8,768 bases of DNA from an uncultured Acidimicrobiia bacterium (GCA_937900165.1 CALCCX010000284.1:1-8768), one strand, 5' to 3'. Positions 1-6,712 are shown, counted from the stretch's first letter. Numbers and translations are program-made. The notes: a model not told the origin generated them from the sequence alone.

Positions 1-107
1 TTATTGGTCTTTCTGTAATATTGAGGATATAGTGGTTAGTCCTGTTTTTTTTTTATTTTGTTGTTTTTTTTTTTGTTTTTTGTTTTGTTGTTTTTTTTTT
101 TTTTTTT
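1..107. other. Low-complexity T-rich read-through noise (not genomic)
   Basis: Bases 45-107 are almost all T with a few G and A, and they abut the P7 adapter at 108. Flow-cell P7 oligos carry a T spacer 5' of this sequence, so the run is best explained as sequencing into or past the adapter, followed by assembly of low-quality tails. Bases 1-44 have no recognisable content. Nothing here should be read as organism sequence. Confidence 0.9.
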
Positions 108-173
108 CAAGCAGAAGACGGCATACGAGATATATCAGTGTGACTGGAGTTCAGACGTGTGCTCTTCCGATCT
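108..173 (+). other. Illumina P7/TruSeq index adapter
   Basis: The 24-base P7 sequence (108-131) is followed by an 8-base variable part, atatcagt (132-139), and then the 34-base read-2 adapter ending in gctcttccgatct (140-173). The reverse complement of the variable part is ACTGATAT, which from memory fits TruSeq LT index 25 plus its two constant bases. Genomic sequence starts at 174. Translations across this block give peptides such as KQKTAYEI or GVQTCALPI, which are adapter artefacts. Confidence 0.97.
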
Positions 174-1431
174 GGATACCTTCGCTGAGTACTGTCGAGC
201 CTCCCAGGGTGTGATGTTCGGCGACAGGGATGTCGAGTCCACTTTCTCCCAGGAGCATGGCGACCCGGTCCGCGGCAGGTACCCCATCCATGGCGACGAT
301 CACATCGAAGCCTCGGCCTCTCAGGTGACCAAGCCCAGCAGCGACGGACTCAGCATCGCCTGGTACCGCGTCCAGACCGATGACTTCAATCGTCTGGTCA
401 GTCGGACCGGTCGGCAGGGGCGGAGCCTCAATCAGTCGCCCTGGCTCCGCCGGGGTCTCGAGATCCAGAAAGAGGGCGGGATGGGAACCGACATCTGGGC
501 CTCGATCTCCCCATGTGCCGGCCAGGGCATCTGCCAAATCGGCTTCTTCCTTGGCAAGGTCGCCGGCCCGATCCTTCACCCGAGCCGGATCAAGGACGAT
601 CATCGATGCGCCTGCGGGAAGTTCGTGCACCAAGGTTCGATCGTCTGCGAGCCACGGCATCCACGATTCGACCCCGGGAAAATGAAGCCCTTCTGCTATT
701 CGATCCCACGTGGCCGCGGCCCAAGGCTCTCGGCCTGCCAGCTCTCTGGCCAATGCGCGCTCGTCGGGGCCTGGGCGAAATTCTTTGGCGGGGTAGGCGA
801 CGAGGGCCGGTGCTTTGTCAACTGAACGTTGATCTCCCACCGTGAAGACGCGCACGTCTTCGACGCTGTCCCCCCAAAAATCGAGCCTGACAGCTTCGTC
901 TGCCTGGGCTGGGAACACGTCGATGATCCCTCCCCTTATCGCGAACTCTCCCCTGGCCTCGACGCGGTCCGTGCGGGAGTATCCGATCGAATCGAGCTTG
1001 CGAACCAGTCGATCAAACCCGACCTCATCGCCCTCCTTGGCCACTATCGGATCTGGGCTGGAGGGCGACAGACGTTGGATGATGGAACGAACCGACCCAA
1101 CGATGACCGAACCGGGTTCGCCTTGTCGGAGACGGTGGCGAGCCTTCGCCCTGAGCGCCATGGTTCCAGCGTTTGGGGACACGTGCTCGAATGGAAGAGT
1201 TTCCCAAGCAGGGAGGAAGGTGACATCGTCGATGAATAGAGCGATGTCCTCGACCAACTGTTCGGCCAAACGTTCACCAGGGGCGACAACCAGGATGGAC
1301 CCGCCGGCGCGTAAGGCCAACCCGCCGATCGTGATCGCCCTGGCCGGCCCAGGTATGACAAGTCGACCCGGATCTTTGGGCAGGAGATCGGCCGACCAGC
1401 GGTCGAGTAGCGAAGCGAGGGGGGCAGTCAC
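174..1431 (-). CDS. mfd: Transcription-repair coupling factor Mfd, N-terminal part (cut by contig end)
   Basis: Mfd displaces RNA polymerase stalled at DNA lesions and recruits UvrA for nucleotide excision repair. About 419 genuine residues are present of a family length near 1,150. They cover the UvrB-like N-terminal domains (D1a, D2, D1b) and what follows. Visible signatures are WETLPFEHVSPN (about residues 76-87), and SIGYSRTDRVEARGEFAIRG followed by GIIDVFP (about 148-174), the typical Mfd/UvrB-like block, then VRLDFWGDSVEDVR. The helicase motor lies in the missing part. The start is GTG at 1431-1429, because an in-frame TAA lies five codons upstream. No Shine-Dalgarno is visible, so translation may be leaderless. 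pgsA ends 63 bases upstream on the same strand. The reading frame runs on past 174 into adapter and gives a false C-terminal tail QIGRAHV. The truncation is technical, not biological. Confidence 0.93.
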
Positions 1432-1440
1432 GTTTGGCCG

Positions 1441-1467
1441 ATGTTACCGGCGCCATCGGGTCGCCAA
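1441..1467 (-). promoter_or_regulatory. Candidate promoter for mfd (leaderless type)
   Basis: Read on the minus strand, a TANNNT-type -10 box, TAACAT (1446-1441), lies 9 bases before the mfd GTG. A weak -35-like TTGGCG (1467-1462) lies 15 bases further upstream. Since mfd has no visible ribosome binding site, a transcript starting at or next to the GTG is plausible. The -35 match is poor and the spacer is short, so this is a suggestion only. Co-transcription from pgsA remains possible. Confidence 0.25.
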
Positions 1468-1494
1468 ATGCGAACCGCGGTGCCATGGGGAATT

Positions 1495-2061
1495 TCAGGT
1501 TGGCTGGTCGTCGACACTCTTTACGACTCTTCGGAACTGTCTGACGTACTCCAAGCCGGAGACCAAAGTGATGATCGCTGCGCTCCACATCACCCATTCG
1601 TCCAGATACCAAGGTCCCCAGGTTTCGGGTAAACGCATCATCGCCAGGAAGACAGCCGTGAACTGGATCACTGCCTTCGCCTTTCCGAGAACGGATGGCT
1701 CGACTCTGGCACCGCCCAGCGCAGTAATCCCCCGCAGGGCCATGACCACGAACTCTCGGGCCATGATGATGAACGTCACCCAGACCGAAGCCCGTCCAAC
1801 CGAGATCAGTGATATGAGCACACCTGTGACCAGAAGCTTGTCCGCCGTCGTATCGAGAAATGCGCCGACAATGGTCGTGATGCCCCAACGCCTGGCCAGA
1901 TAGCCGTCGAAAAAGTCGGTGACGGCAGCCAATACGAAGAGGGAGGCAGCAATGCCGAAGCCGTAGCGCATGTCGGTGTTGCCGGCTGCGATTATGAAAG
2001 TCATGATCACCGGAACGAGCAAGATCCGGAGAGTGGCCAAAGCATCTGGTATGGAAATCAG
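1495..2061 (-). CDS. pgsA: CDP-diacylglycerol--glycerol-3-phosphate 3-phosphatidyltransferase
   Basis: PgsA transfers phosphatidyl from CDP-diacylglycerol to sn-glycerol 3-phosphate, giving phosphatidylglycerol phosphate, the committed step to phosphatidylglycerol and cardiolipin in the inner membrane. The CDP-alcohol phosphotransferase motif D-x2-DG-x2-AR-x8-G-x3-D-x3-D is complete, at about residues 49-74 counting from the CTG start. The later MAREF and LGKAKAVIQF segments fit PgsA rather than phosphatidylserine synthase. Several hydrophobic helices are visible. The first usual start codon (TTG, 2040) would remove the conserved N-terminal IPDALATLRILLVPV helix start. In frame upstream lie CTG (2061-2059) and ATT (2058-2056), just after an AGGAG ribosome site, with a TGA stop at 2076-2074. 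I therefore extend the gene to CTG, giving 188 residues; ATT is equally possible. The gene is divergent from glpD and upstream of mfd. Confidence 0.92.
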   Translation of the reverse strand: MISIPDALATLRILLVPVIMTFIIAAGNTDMRYGFGIAASLFVLAAVTDFFDGYLARRWGITTIVGAFLDTTADKLLVTGVLISLISVGRASVWVTFIIMAREFVVMALRGITALGGARVEPSVLGKAKAVIQFTAVFLAMMRLPETWGPWYLDEWVMWSAAIITLVSGLEYVRQFRRVVKSVDDQPT

Positions 2062-2065
2062 CCGT

Positions 2066-2070
2066 CTCCT
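2066..2070 (-). promoter_or_regulatory. Shine-Dalgarno deciding the pgsA start
   Basis: AGGAG on the minus strand lies 4 bases before CTG (2061) and 7 before ATT (2058), but 25 before the first ordinary start codon, TTG (2040). Its position supports a non-standard start codon and the longer protein. Confidence 0.6.
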
Positions 2071-2111
2071 ATCTCAACTGTCGCCGAGACTAACCACGTT
2101 GATGCCTCGGC

Positions 2112-2117
2112 TACGCT
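2112..2117 (+). promoter_or_regulatory. Candidate -10 box for leaderless glpD
   Basis: TACGCT fits the TANNNT pattern common in high-GC actinobacteria and ends 7 bases before the glpD GTG. No ribosome site is present between them, so transcription could start at the GTG itself. No convincing -35 is seen. The 63-base pgsA-glpD interval (2062-2124) must hold both divergent promoters. Confidence 0.33.
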
Positions 2118-2124
2118 CAACACC

Positions 2125-3774
2125 GTGGCCAACCCCTCAACACACTCCTGGACACGCTCCGAATCGCTCCGCCGGCTCGCTGAAATAGAACGTTTCGACG
2201 TTCTGGTCGTCGGCGGCGGAGTCCTCGGCGCTGCTTCCGCTCATGACGCCGCATCTCGTGGGATGACAGTGGCGCTGGTGGAACAAAATGACTTCGCCGC
2301 CGAGACCTCGAGCCGTTCGACCAAACTGATCCACGGCGGCATCCGATACCTCCCTCACTTCGAGTTCGGCCTGGTCAGAGAGGGTCTTCTCGAACAAAAA
2401 GTATTGGGAGTCATTGCCGACTACCTCTACTCGCCGCTTGATTTCGTATTGCCCATCTATCGGGACCGAGGGATGGCCGACTTGCCTTGGTGGGCCTCCA
2501 ACCGCCGCCTGCTCCCTCTCACCCTTCGTATGGGACTGACCTTGTACGACACTCTGGGGAGTCGGCAAACCGACCGACATCGCAAGCTCGACAAGGAAGA
2601 GCTCGAGGAATTGGTGCCCACGCTGCGCGCCGATCAGCTTCGGAGCGGGTTTCTCTACACCGACGCTCAGACCGACGATGCCCGCCTGACCGTCGCGCTT
2701 CTCAAAACGGCCGTCAGAAAACATGGGGCTGTGGCTGTAAACGGCGTGCGAGCCGATGCGGTCGATAGGGTTGGGGACGGGTTCTCGGTAACCCTCAAGG
2801 ACGTCCGCGGCAACGAGGAATTCCCAATTCACGCGCGCTCCATCGTCTCGGCCACCTGGGCATTCAGGCCGCCCTCGGTCGAGGGGGGTTCCAAACCGGT
2901 CAGCATGGTGCTGTCCAAGGGCGTGCATCTACTTTTTGATCCGGCGCCGCTCGGAGTTGGTGACCGGGCTGTCGTGCTCCCAGAAACCGAGGATGGCCGA
3001 GTGATGTTCATAGTCCCATGGCGGGGTATGGCATTGCTGGGCACCACCGATACTCCATACGATGGCCCACCAGGAGACGCGGTCGCAGAGGACGAGGACA
3101 TCGACTATTTGCTCCGGCATCTGCACTCCTATCTCGACGTGCCAGACGTTGAACCGTATGCCGCCTTCGCAGGCGTGCGTGCCCTCGTGGACGATGGGGA
3201 ATCGACCGCCAAGGCCTCACGCAGCCACCAGATCGTTGATCTGGCTCCCGGGTATGTGCAGGTGATTGGGGGCAAGCTGACGGCCCATCGCCCAATCGCG
3301 GCGGACGCCATTGACCGCATCGCTCAATATCTGGGTATCGACCGCCCTTCGACCACGGCCGGTGAGCTACTCGTCGGTGCGGGGCTCGAAGGGCCTGTCC
3401 AAGAGAAATTGTCGGCCGATTTGGCTCCCCTTGGATTCGGACAGGAGTACGCCTGCGAGCTCCTCAGGCGCTACGGCACCGAGGCTTCAACGGTCGTTGC
3501 GCTGCTCACCGAAAACCCCGACCTGCGCGAGACCATCGGCCGTGGGCTGTTCACTCTTGCAGAGGTCCTGGCCGCCACCCGTTTCGAGGCCGCAGATTCC
3601 CTGGCTGACGTAGCCCTGCGGAGAACCCATCTGTCCTGGGTGACGAGAGACCATGGCCGGGCCGCTGCAGACAAAGTCGCGAAAGTCATGGCAATCGAAC
3701 TCGGCTGGTCCCCTTCTGAGACCAACCAACGCCTCTCGGAATTCGAGGCAGTGCTTGCCTCCGAACGTCTCTGA
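2125..3774 (+). CDS. glpD: FAD-dependent glycerol-3-phosphate dehydrogenase
   Basis: GlpD oxidises sn-glycerol 3-phosphate to dihydroxyacetone phosphate at the membrane and passes electrons to quinone. The 549-residue protein has an N-terminal FAD Rossmann motif (VVGGGVLGAASAHDAASRG, about 28-46), the family blocks TSSRSTKLIHGGIRYL (61-76), GTTDTPYDG (306-314), AFAGVRALV (347-355) and IGGKLTAHRPIA (381-392), and a C-terminal DAO_C-type helical domain (about 430-545). The length suits actinobacterial GlpD, which is longer than the roughly 500 residues of the E. coli enzyme. The start is GTG. No ATG, GTG or TTG is in frame between it and the pgsA side, and no Shine-Dalgarno is visible. One oddity is that the usual NATG motif near residue 242 reads SATW, so a conserved glycine is replaced by W245. 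yceH follows 20 bases after the stop, so they are likely co-transcribed. Confidence 0.95.
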   Translation: MANPSTHSWTRSESLRRLAEIERFDVLVVGGGVLGAASAHDAASRGMTVALVEQNDFAAETSSRSTKLIHGGIRYLPHFEFGLVREGLLEQKVLGVIADYLYSPLDFVLPIYRDRGMADLPWWASNRRLLPLTLRMGLTLYDTLGSRQTDRHRKLDKEELEELVPTLRADQLRSGFLYTDAQTDDARLTVALLKTAVRKHGAVAVNGVRADAVDRVGDGFSVTLKDVRGNEEFPIHARSIVSATWAFRPPSVEGGSKPVSMVLSKGVHLLFDPAPLGVGDRAVVLPETEDGRVMFIVPWRGMALLGTTDTPYDGPPGDAVAEDEDIDYLLRHLHSYLDVPDVEPYAAFAGVRALVDDGESTAKASRSHQIVDLAPGYVQVIGGKLTAHRPIAADAIDRIAQYLGIDRPSTTAGELLVGAGLEGPVQEKLSADLAPLGFGQEYACELLRRYGTEASTVVALLTENPDLRETIGRGLFTLAEVLAATRFEAADSLADVALRRTHLSWVTRDHGRAAADKVAKVMAIELGWSPSETNQRLSEFEAVLASERL

Positions 3775-3794
3775 GCTGACGAAAGAAGAATCGA

Positions 3795-4415
3795 ATGAAT
3801 CTGAGCCAGGAAGAAGCGAGAGTCCTGGGGTGCCTCGTCGAGAAGGAAATGACGACGCCAGACACCTACCCGCTGACCCTCAACGCCCTGTTGACAGCCT
3901 GCAATCAATCCTCCAACCGCTATCCGATCGTCGCATACGACGAGGAGACCGTGCACACGGCAATCCAGGGGTTGCGTGCCAAGCAGCTCGCCCGCTCAGT
4001 CAAAGCCGTCAAGAGTCGCTCGCTGAAGCACCGGCATGACTTGGACGTCACGCTTCGACTTGGCGATGACGAAAGAGCCGTGTTGTCCATCATGTTGCTG
4101 CGAGGGCCCCAGACCGTCGGCGAGCTCCGCATGAGGACCGAGCGTTACCACGAGTTCGAAAGCCTCGTGGCAGTCGAATCCGCATTGGGCCGTCTTGCTG
4201 CGGAGACCCCGGCCCTGGTCGAACACCTTGAACGCCAACCGGGTCAGAAGGAGGCACGCTGGACCCAACTCCTCAGCCAGTCTGAACTCCAGCCCTCAGC
4301 GGGCAGTTCGTCGCCGAGAGTATCCGGTCCACGGATCGCAGATCTGGCCACCATCGTCGATGACCTGACTGCAAGGGTGGAGCGTCTAGAACAAGAACTT
4401 GGTCTCAGGTCCTGA
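3795..4415 (+). CDS. yceH: YceH family (DUF480/UPF0502) winged-helix protein
   Basis: The 206-residue protein matches the YceH/DUF480 family. It opens LSQEEARVLGCLVEKEMTTP, then YPLTLNALLTACNQSSNRYP (25-44), and has a second block MLLRGPQTVGELRMRTERYH (100-119). The family fold is two tandem winged-helix domains, so a DNA-binding role is plausible, but the function is not established. The C-terminal 25 residues (IADLATIVDDLTARVERLEQ onward) have heptad-like spacing of I, L and V and probably form a short coiled coil, as in other members. The start is ATG preceded by a purine-rich GAAAGAAG. It lies 20 bases after glpD on the same strand and converges with glpK (23-base gap), so it sits inside the glycerol genes. 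A regulatory role in glycerol use is a guess from position only. Confidence 0.9.
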   Translation: MNLSQEEARVLGCLVEKEMTTPDTYPLTLNALLTACNQSSNRYPIVAYDEETVHTAIQGLRAKQLARSVKAVKSRSLKHRHDLDVTLRLGDDERAVLSIMLLRGPQTVGELRMRTERYHEFESLVAVESALGRLAAETPALVEHLERQPGQKEARWTQLLSQSELQPSAGSSSPRVSGPRIADLATIVDDLTARVERLEQELGLRS

Positions 4416-4418
4416 CTT

Positions 4419-4437
4419 CCGAAGAGACGAATCTCGG
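4419..4437. terminator. Weak hairpin between convergent yceH and glpK
   Basis: CCGA (4419-4422) can pair with TCGG (4434-4437), and GA (4424-4425) with TC (4432-4433), around a 6-base loop with one bulged A. The position between two convergent genes is right for a shared terminator, but the stem is short and has no flanking T-run. Confidence 0.22.
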
Positions 4438-4438
4438 C

Positions 4439-5935
4439 TCAATCAACCCAGTTGAGGGTCCGTTCCACCGCCTTGTCCCAACTCGTCAGGAGCGCCGCCC
4501 GCCTGTCCGTTTCCATGTTCGGAGTCCAGCGCCGGTCTTCGCCCCAATTGGCCGCAACGGAATCCAACCCATCCCAGAAGCCTTCGGCCAATCCCGCCGC
4601 GTACGCAGCGCCAAGGGCAGTGGTCTCATTGACTTTCGGACGAACCACCGGAACGTCCAATAGGTCCGACTGAAATTGCATGAGTAGATCGTTGACAACC
4701 ATGCCACCGTCGACCTTAAGAGTCGTCAACTCGACGCCGGAGTCCTTCCTCATCGCGTCGATGACCTCCCTGGTTTGGAAAGCTGTCGCCTCCAAAGAAG
4801 CTCTGGCGAGATGCGCCTTGGTCGCGAAACGGGTGAGGCCGGCGATTACTCCTCTCGCGTCTGAGCGCCAATGGGGAGCGAAGAGCCCGCTGAATGCGGG
4901 GACTATGTATACGTCCCCATTGTCCTGCACCGAGGCAGCCATTGCCTCGATCTGCGAGGCGTCTTCGAACAACCCCAAGTTGTCCCGCAGCCACTGCACG
5001 AGAGCGCCGGCGATTGCGATCGACCCCTCCAACGCGTATACCGGCGGCTGGCCATCGATCTGGTAGCCAACTGTCGTCAGAAGCCCGCTGGTTGACGGAA
5101 TTTTCTCGGTGCCTGTGTTCATGAGCAGGAAACAGCCGGTCCCATAGGTATTCTTGGCCTCACCGACCCCGAAACATGCCTGACCGAAAAGAGCCGCTTG
5201 CTGATCGCCCAGGACCCCTGATATGGCCACTCCAGCGAGAGGCCCGGTTCCGATCCCTACCCGGCCAACACTCGGAATTATCTCGGGCAGCATCGCTTCA
5301 GGAATACGCATGGCCTCGGCCAGTCCAGTGTCCCAGGCCAGGGTGTCCAGATCCATCAGCAGGGTTCGAGAGGCATTGGTCACGTCTGTAACGTGGCGGC
5401 CCTTGACCGGGCCGCCGGTCAGGTTCCACAAGATCCACGAATCAATCGTCCCGAACATCAAATCGCCGGCGTTCGCCAGGAACTCAACACCTCCAACGTT
5501 GTCAAGAATCCATGTCACCTTGGGGCCGGCGAAGTAGGTGGCCAGCGGTAGACCCGTTGTGGCCCGGAATCGATCTATCCCAACTTCGCCGCCAAGGTCG
5601 CTCACAATCTGGTCGGTCCTCGTGTCTTGCCAGACAATGGCGTTGGTTACCGGCTCACCGGTCACCCGATTCCACACAATCGTGGTCTCTCGCTGGTTGG
5701 TCAGGCCAACGGTGGCAAGGTCGGCAGCCGTGATTCCGGCGTCGGCCAGGCCGGCGACGATCACCGCCTTGGTCGTCTCCCAGATCTCTACCGGATCGTG
5801 CTCCACCCACCCTGGTTTCGGGAAGATCTGGCGGTGTTCTTGCTGGGCAGACCCGACAACTCGACCCGCGACATCAAACACCATGAAGCGGCTGCTGGTC
5901 GTCCCCTGGTCAATCGCTCCAACAAACTTACTCAC
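4439..5935 (-). CDS. glpK: Glycerol kinase
   Basis: GlpK phosphorylates glycerol with ATP to sn-glycerol 3-phosphate in the cytoplasm, trapping glycerol for catabolism or lipid synthesis. The 498-residue FGGY-family protein is full length. It shows the N-terminal phosphate loop GAIDQGTTSSRF (6-17), NQRETTIVW (80-88), VWQDTRT (101-107), the catalytic-Asp block GDQQAALFGQ (243-252, D244), KNTYGTGCFLLMNTG (261-275) and the C-terminal adenine-side block LKVDGGMVVNDLLMQFQSD. The loop before GDQQ lacks the histidine that is phosphorylated by HPr in Firmicutes, so that control is not expected. The start is GTG with a strong AGGAGG 8 bases upstream. No glpF transporter is visible in the window. It converges with yceH; its upstream region carries the inverted 48-bp repeats, and pth lies beyond on the same strand. 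Confidence 0.97.
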   Translation of the reverse strand: MSKFVGAIDQGTTSSRFMVFDVAGRVVGSAQQEHRQIFPKPGWVEHDPVEIWETTKAVIVAGLADAGITAADLATVGLTNQRETTIVWNRVTGEPVTNAIVWQDTRTDQIVSDLGGEVGIDRFRATTGLPLATYFAGPKVTWILDNVGGVEFLANAGDLMFGTIDSWILWNLTGGPVKGRHVTDVTNASRTLLMDLDTLAWDTGLAEAMRIPEAMLPEIIPSVGRVGIGTGPLAGVAISGVLGDQQAALFGQACFGVGEAKNTYGTGCFLLMNTGTEKIPSTSGLLTTVGYQIDGQPPVYALEGSIAIAGALVQWLRDNLGLFEDASQIEAMAASVQDNGDVYIVPAFSGLFAPHWRSDARGVIAGLTRFATKAHLARASLEATAFQTREVIDAMRKDSGVELTTLKVDGGMVVNDLLMQFQSDLLDVPVVRPKVNETTALGAAYAAGLAEGFWDGLDSVAANWGEDRRWTPNMETDRRAALLTSWDKAVERTLNWVD

Positions 5936-5943
5936 ACCCCAGC

Positions 5944-5949
5944 CCTCCT
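5944..5949 (-). promoter_or_regulatory. Shine-Dalgarno of glpK
   Basis: On the minus strand a perfect AGGAGG lies 8 bases before the GTG start, fixing the start at 5935. Upstream, TTGACG (6000-5995) resembles a -35 box, but no good -10 is found at the right distance, so I leave the glpK promoter unassigned. Confidence 0.8.
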
Positions 5950-6004
5950 CACGGTTGCCCGCCTAACCCTACGAGCAACCACCTCAACCCGCCACGTCAA
6001 CACC

Positions 6005-6052
6005 GTTCCTTAGGCTCGGCTACGGATATATCCACATTGCTGCCGAAAGTTC
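6005..6052 (+). repeat. 48-bp palindromic repeat, copy A (diverged centre)
   Basis: This unit starts GTTCCTTAGGCTC and ends GCCGAAAGTTC. The same 13- and 11-base ends occur in inverted orientation at 6075-6122, at exactly the same spacing. The central 24 bases match copy B at only 13 positions, for 37 of 48 overall by hand alignment. Its centre keeps a small palindrome, GGATATATCC (6024-6033). The unit lies between pth and glpK, about 70 bases upstream of the glpK start. Identical ends with a drifting centre suggest either selection on the ends or a REP/MITE-like element. Confidence 0.85.
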
Positions 6053-6074
6053 ATCGACTGCGTTGGCAATGAGG

Positions 6075-6122
6075 GAACTTTCGGCTCTAGTGCGCATATA
6101 TGCGCACTAGAGCCTAAGGAAC
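6075..6122 (-). repeat. 48-bp palindromic repeat, copy B (perfect core palindrome)
   Basis: This is the inverted partner of the unit at 6005-6052, separated from it by 22 bases. Bases 6083-6114 form a perfect 32-base palindrome around TGCGCATATATGCGCA. The outer ends of the pair also form a 14-bp inverted repeat (6004-6017 with 6110-6123), and the inner ends form an 11-bp hairpin stem (6042-6052 with 6075-6085). The copy lies 8 bases past the pth stop and could act as the 3' hairpin of the rplY-pth transcript, but no T-run follows it. It could alternatively be an operator. The layout resembles BIME-type paired REP sequences. Confidence 0.88.
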
Positions 6123-6130
6123 GCCAAAAG

Positions 6131-6709
6131 TCACCCAGGCGGGGGACGCTGGGCGGCTTGTTGGATTGCGGCATCTGGGTTGGTGATCCAGGCCTCGGCG
6201 GCATCCGCTGCGTCTTGGACCAGGAGGTCGATTTCTGCGCGTTCGGCGATCGAAAACCGTCGCAACACGAACGCCGCCGGGTCCATGCGCCCAGGAGGCC
6301 GACCAACGCCCATCTTGAGGCGCCAGAAGTCCCGTGTACCCAGGCTTCGAATCAGGGACTTGGCGCCATTGTTGCCTCCAGAGCCTCGCCCGAACTGGAG
6401 GCGAAGTTTTGCGAACGCCAGGTCGATGTCGTCGTGGAGAACCAGAAGATCGCTTGGGTCGACCTTGTGGTAGTCGATCAACGCCTTGGTCGGGTTACCT
6501 GAGACATTCATCGCAGAGCGGAGTAGTCCAATCACGACCTTGTGTTCGCCAAATCGGTGGCTGGCCAGATCCGCCCTGACCCGCATCGGTCCACGCTTGA
6601 GCTTCAACTCCCAGCGATCGGCCAGAACCTCGATGACCTCGGCACCAATGTTGTGCCGAGTGCCCAGGTATTCGGCCTGTGGGTTGCGCAGGCCGATGAT
6701 CACCTTCAC
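6131..6709 (-). CDS. pth: Peptidyl-tRNA hydrolase
   Basis: Pth cleaves the ester bond of peptidyl-tRNAs that drop off ribosomes, recycling tRNA in the cytoplasm. The 192-residue length is normal for the bacterial family. Key residues are visible and by chance number nearly as in E. coli: GLRNP with N9, TRHNIG with catalytic H19, MNVSG with N68, LHDDIDL with D93, and GRGSGGNNGAKSLI with N114. The common GGHNG motif reads GGNNG, so the histidine equivalent to E. coli H113 is Asn. The GTG start lies only 3 bases after the rplY stop (TAG CCC GTG), implying translational coupling within an rplY-pth operon. The proline-rich end RPPPG is followed at once by the palindromic repeat pair. Confidence 0.95.
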   Translation of the reverse strand: MKVIIGLRNPQAEYLGTRHNIGAEVIEVLADRWELKLKRGPMRVRADLASHRFGEHKVVIGLLRSAMNVSGNPTKALIDYHKVDPSDLLVLHDDIDLAFAKLRLQFGRGSGGNNGAKSLIRSLGTRDFWRLKMGVGRPPGRMDPAAFVLRRFSIAERAEIDLLVQDAADAAEAWITNPDAAIQQAAQRPPPG

Positions 6710-6712
6710 GGG

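Noticed and set aside
45..107. T-run as a terminator or poly-T tract
   Set aside because: It directly abuts the P7 adapter and is technical.
58..825. 255-codon plus-strand open frame starting in the T-run
   Set aside because: It reads through the P7 adapter and then the antisense of mfd; the N-terminus is adapter translation.
842..1903. 353-codon plus-strand open frame
   Set aside because: It is antisense to mfd and pgsA, both with clear family motifs; the low-complexity Ser/Arg/Thr-rich product is typical of a GC-rich shadow frame.
4901..4921. Near-palindrome ggggac...gtcccc
   Set aside because: It lies inside glpK, encoding the GDVYIVP segment, with short arms; likely chance.
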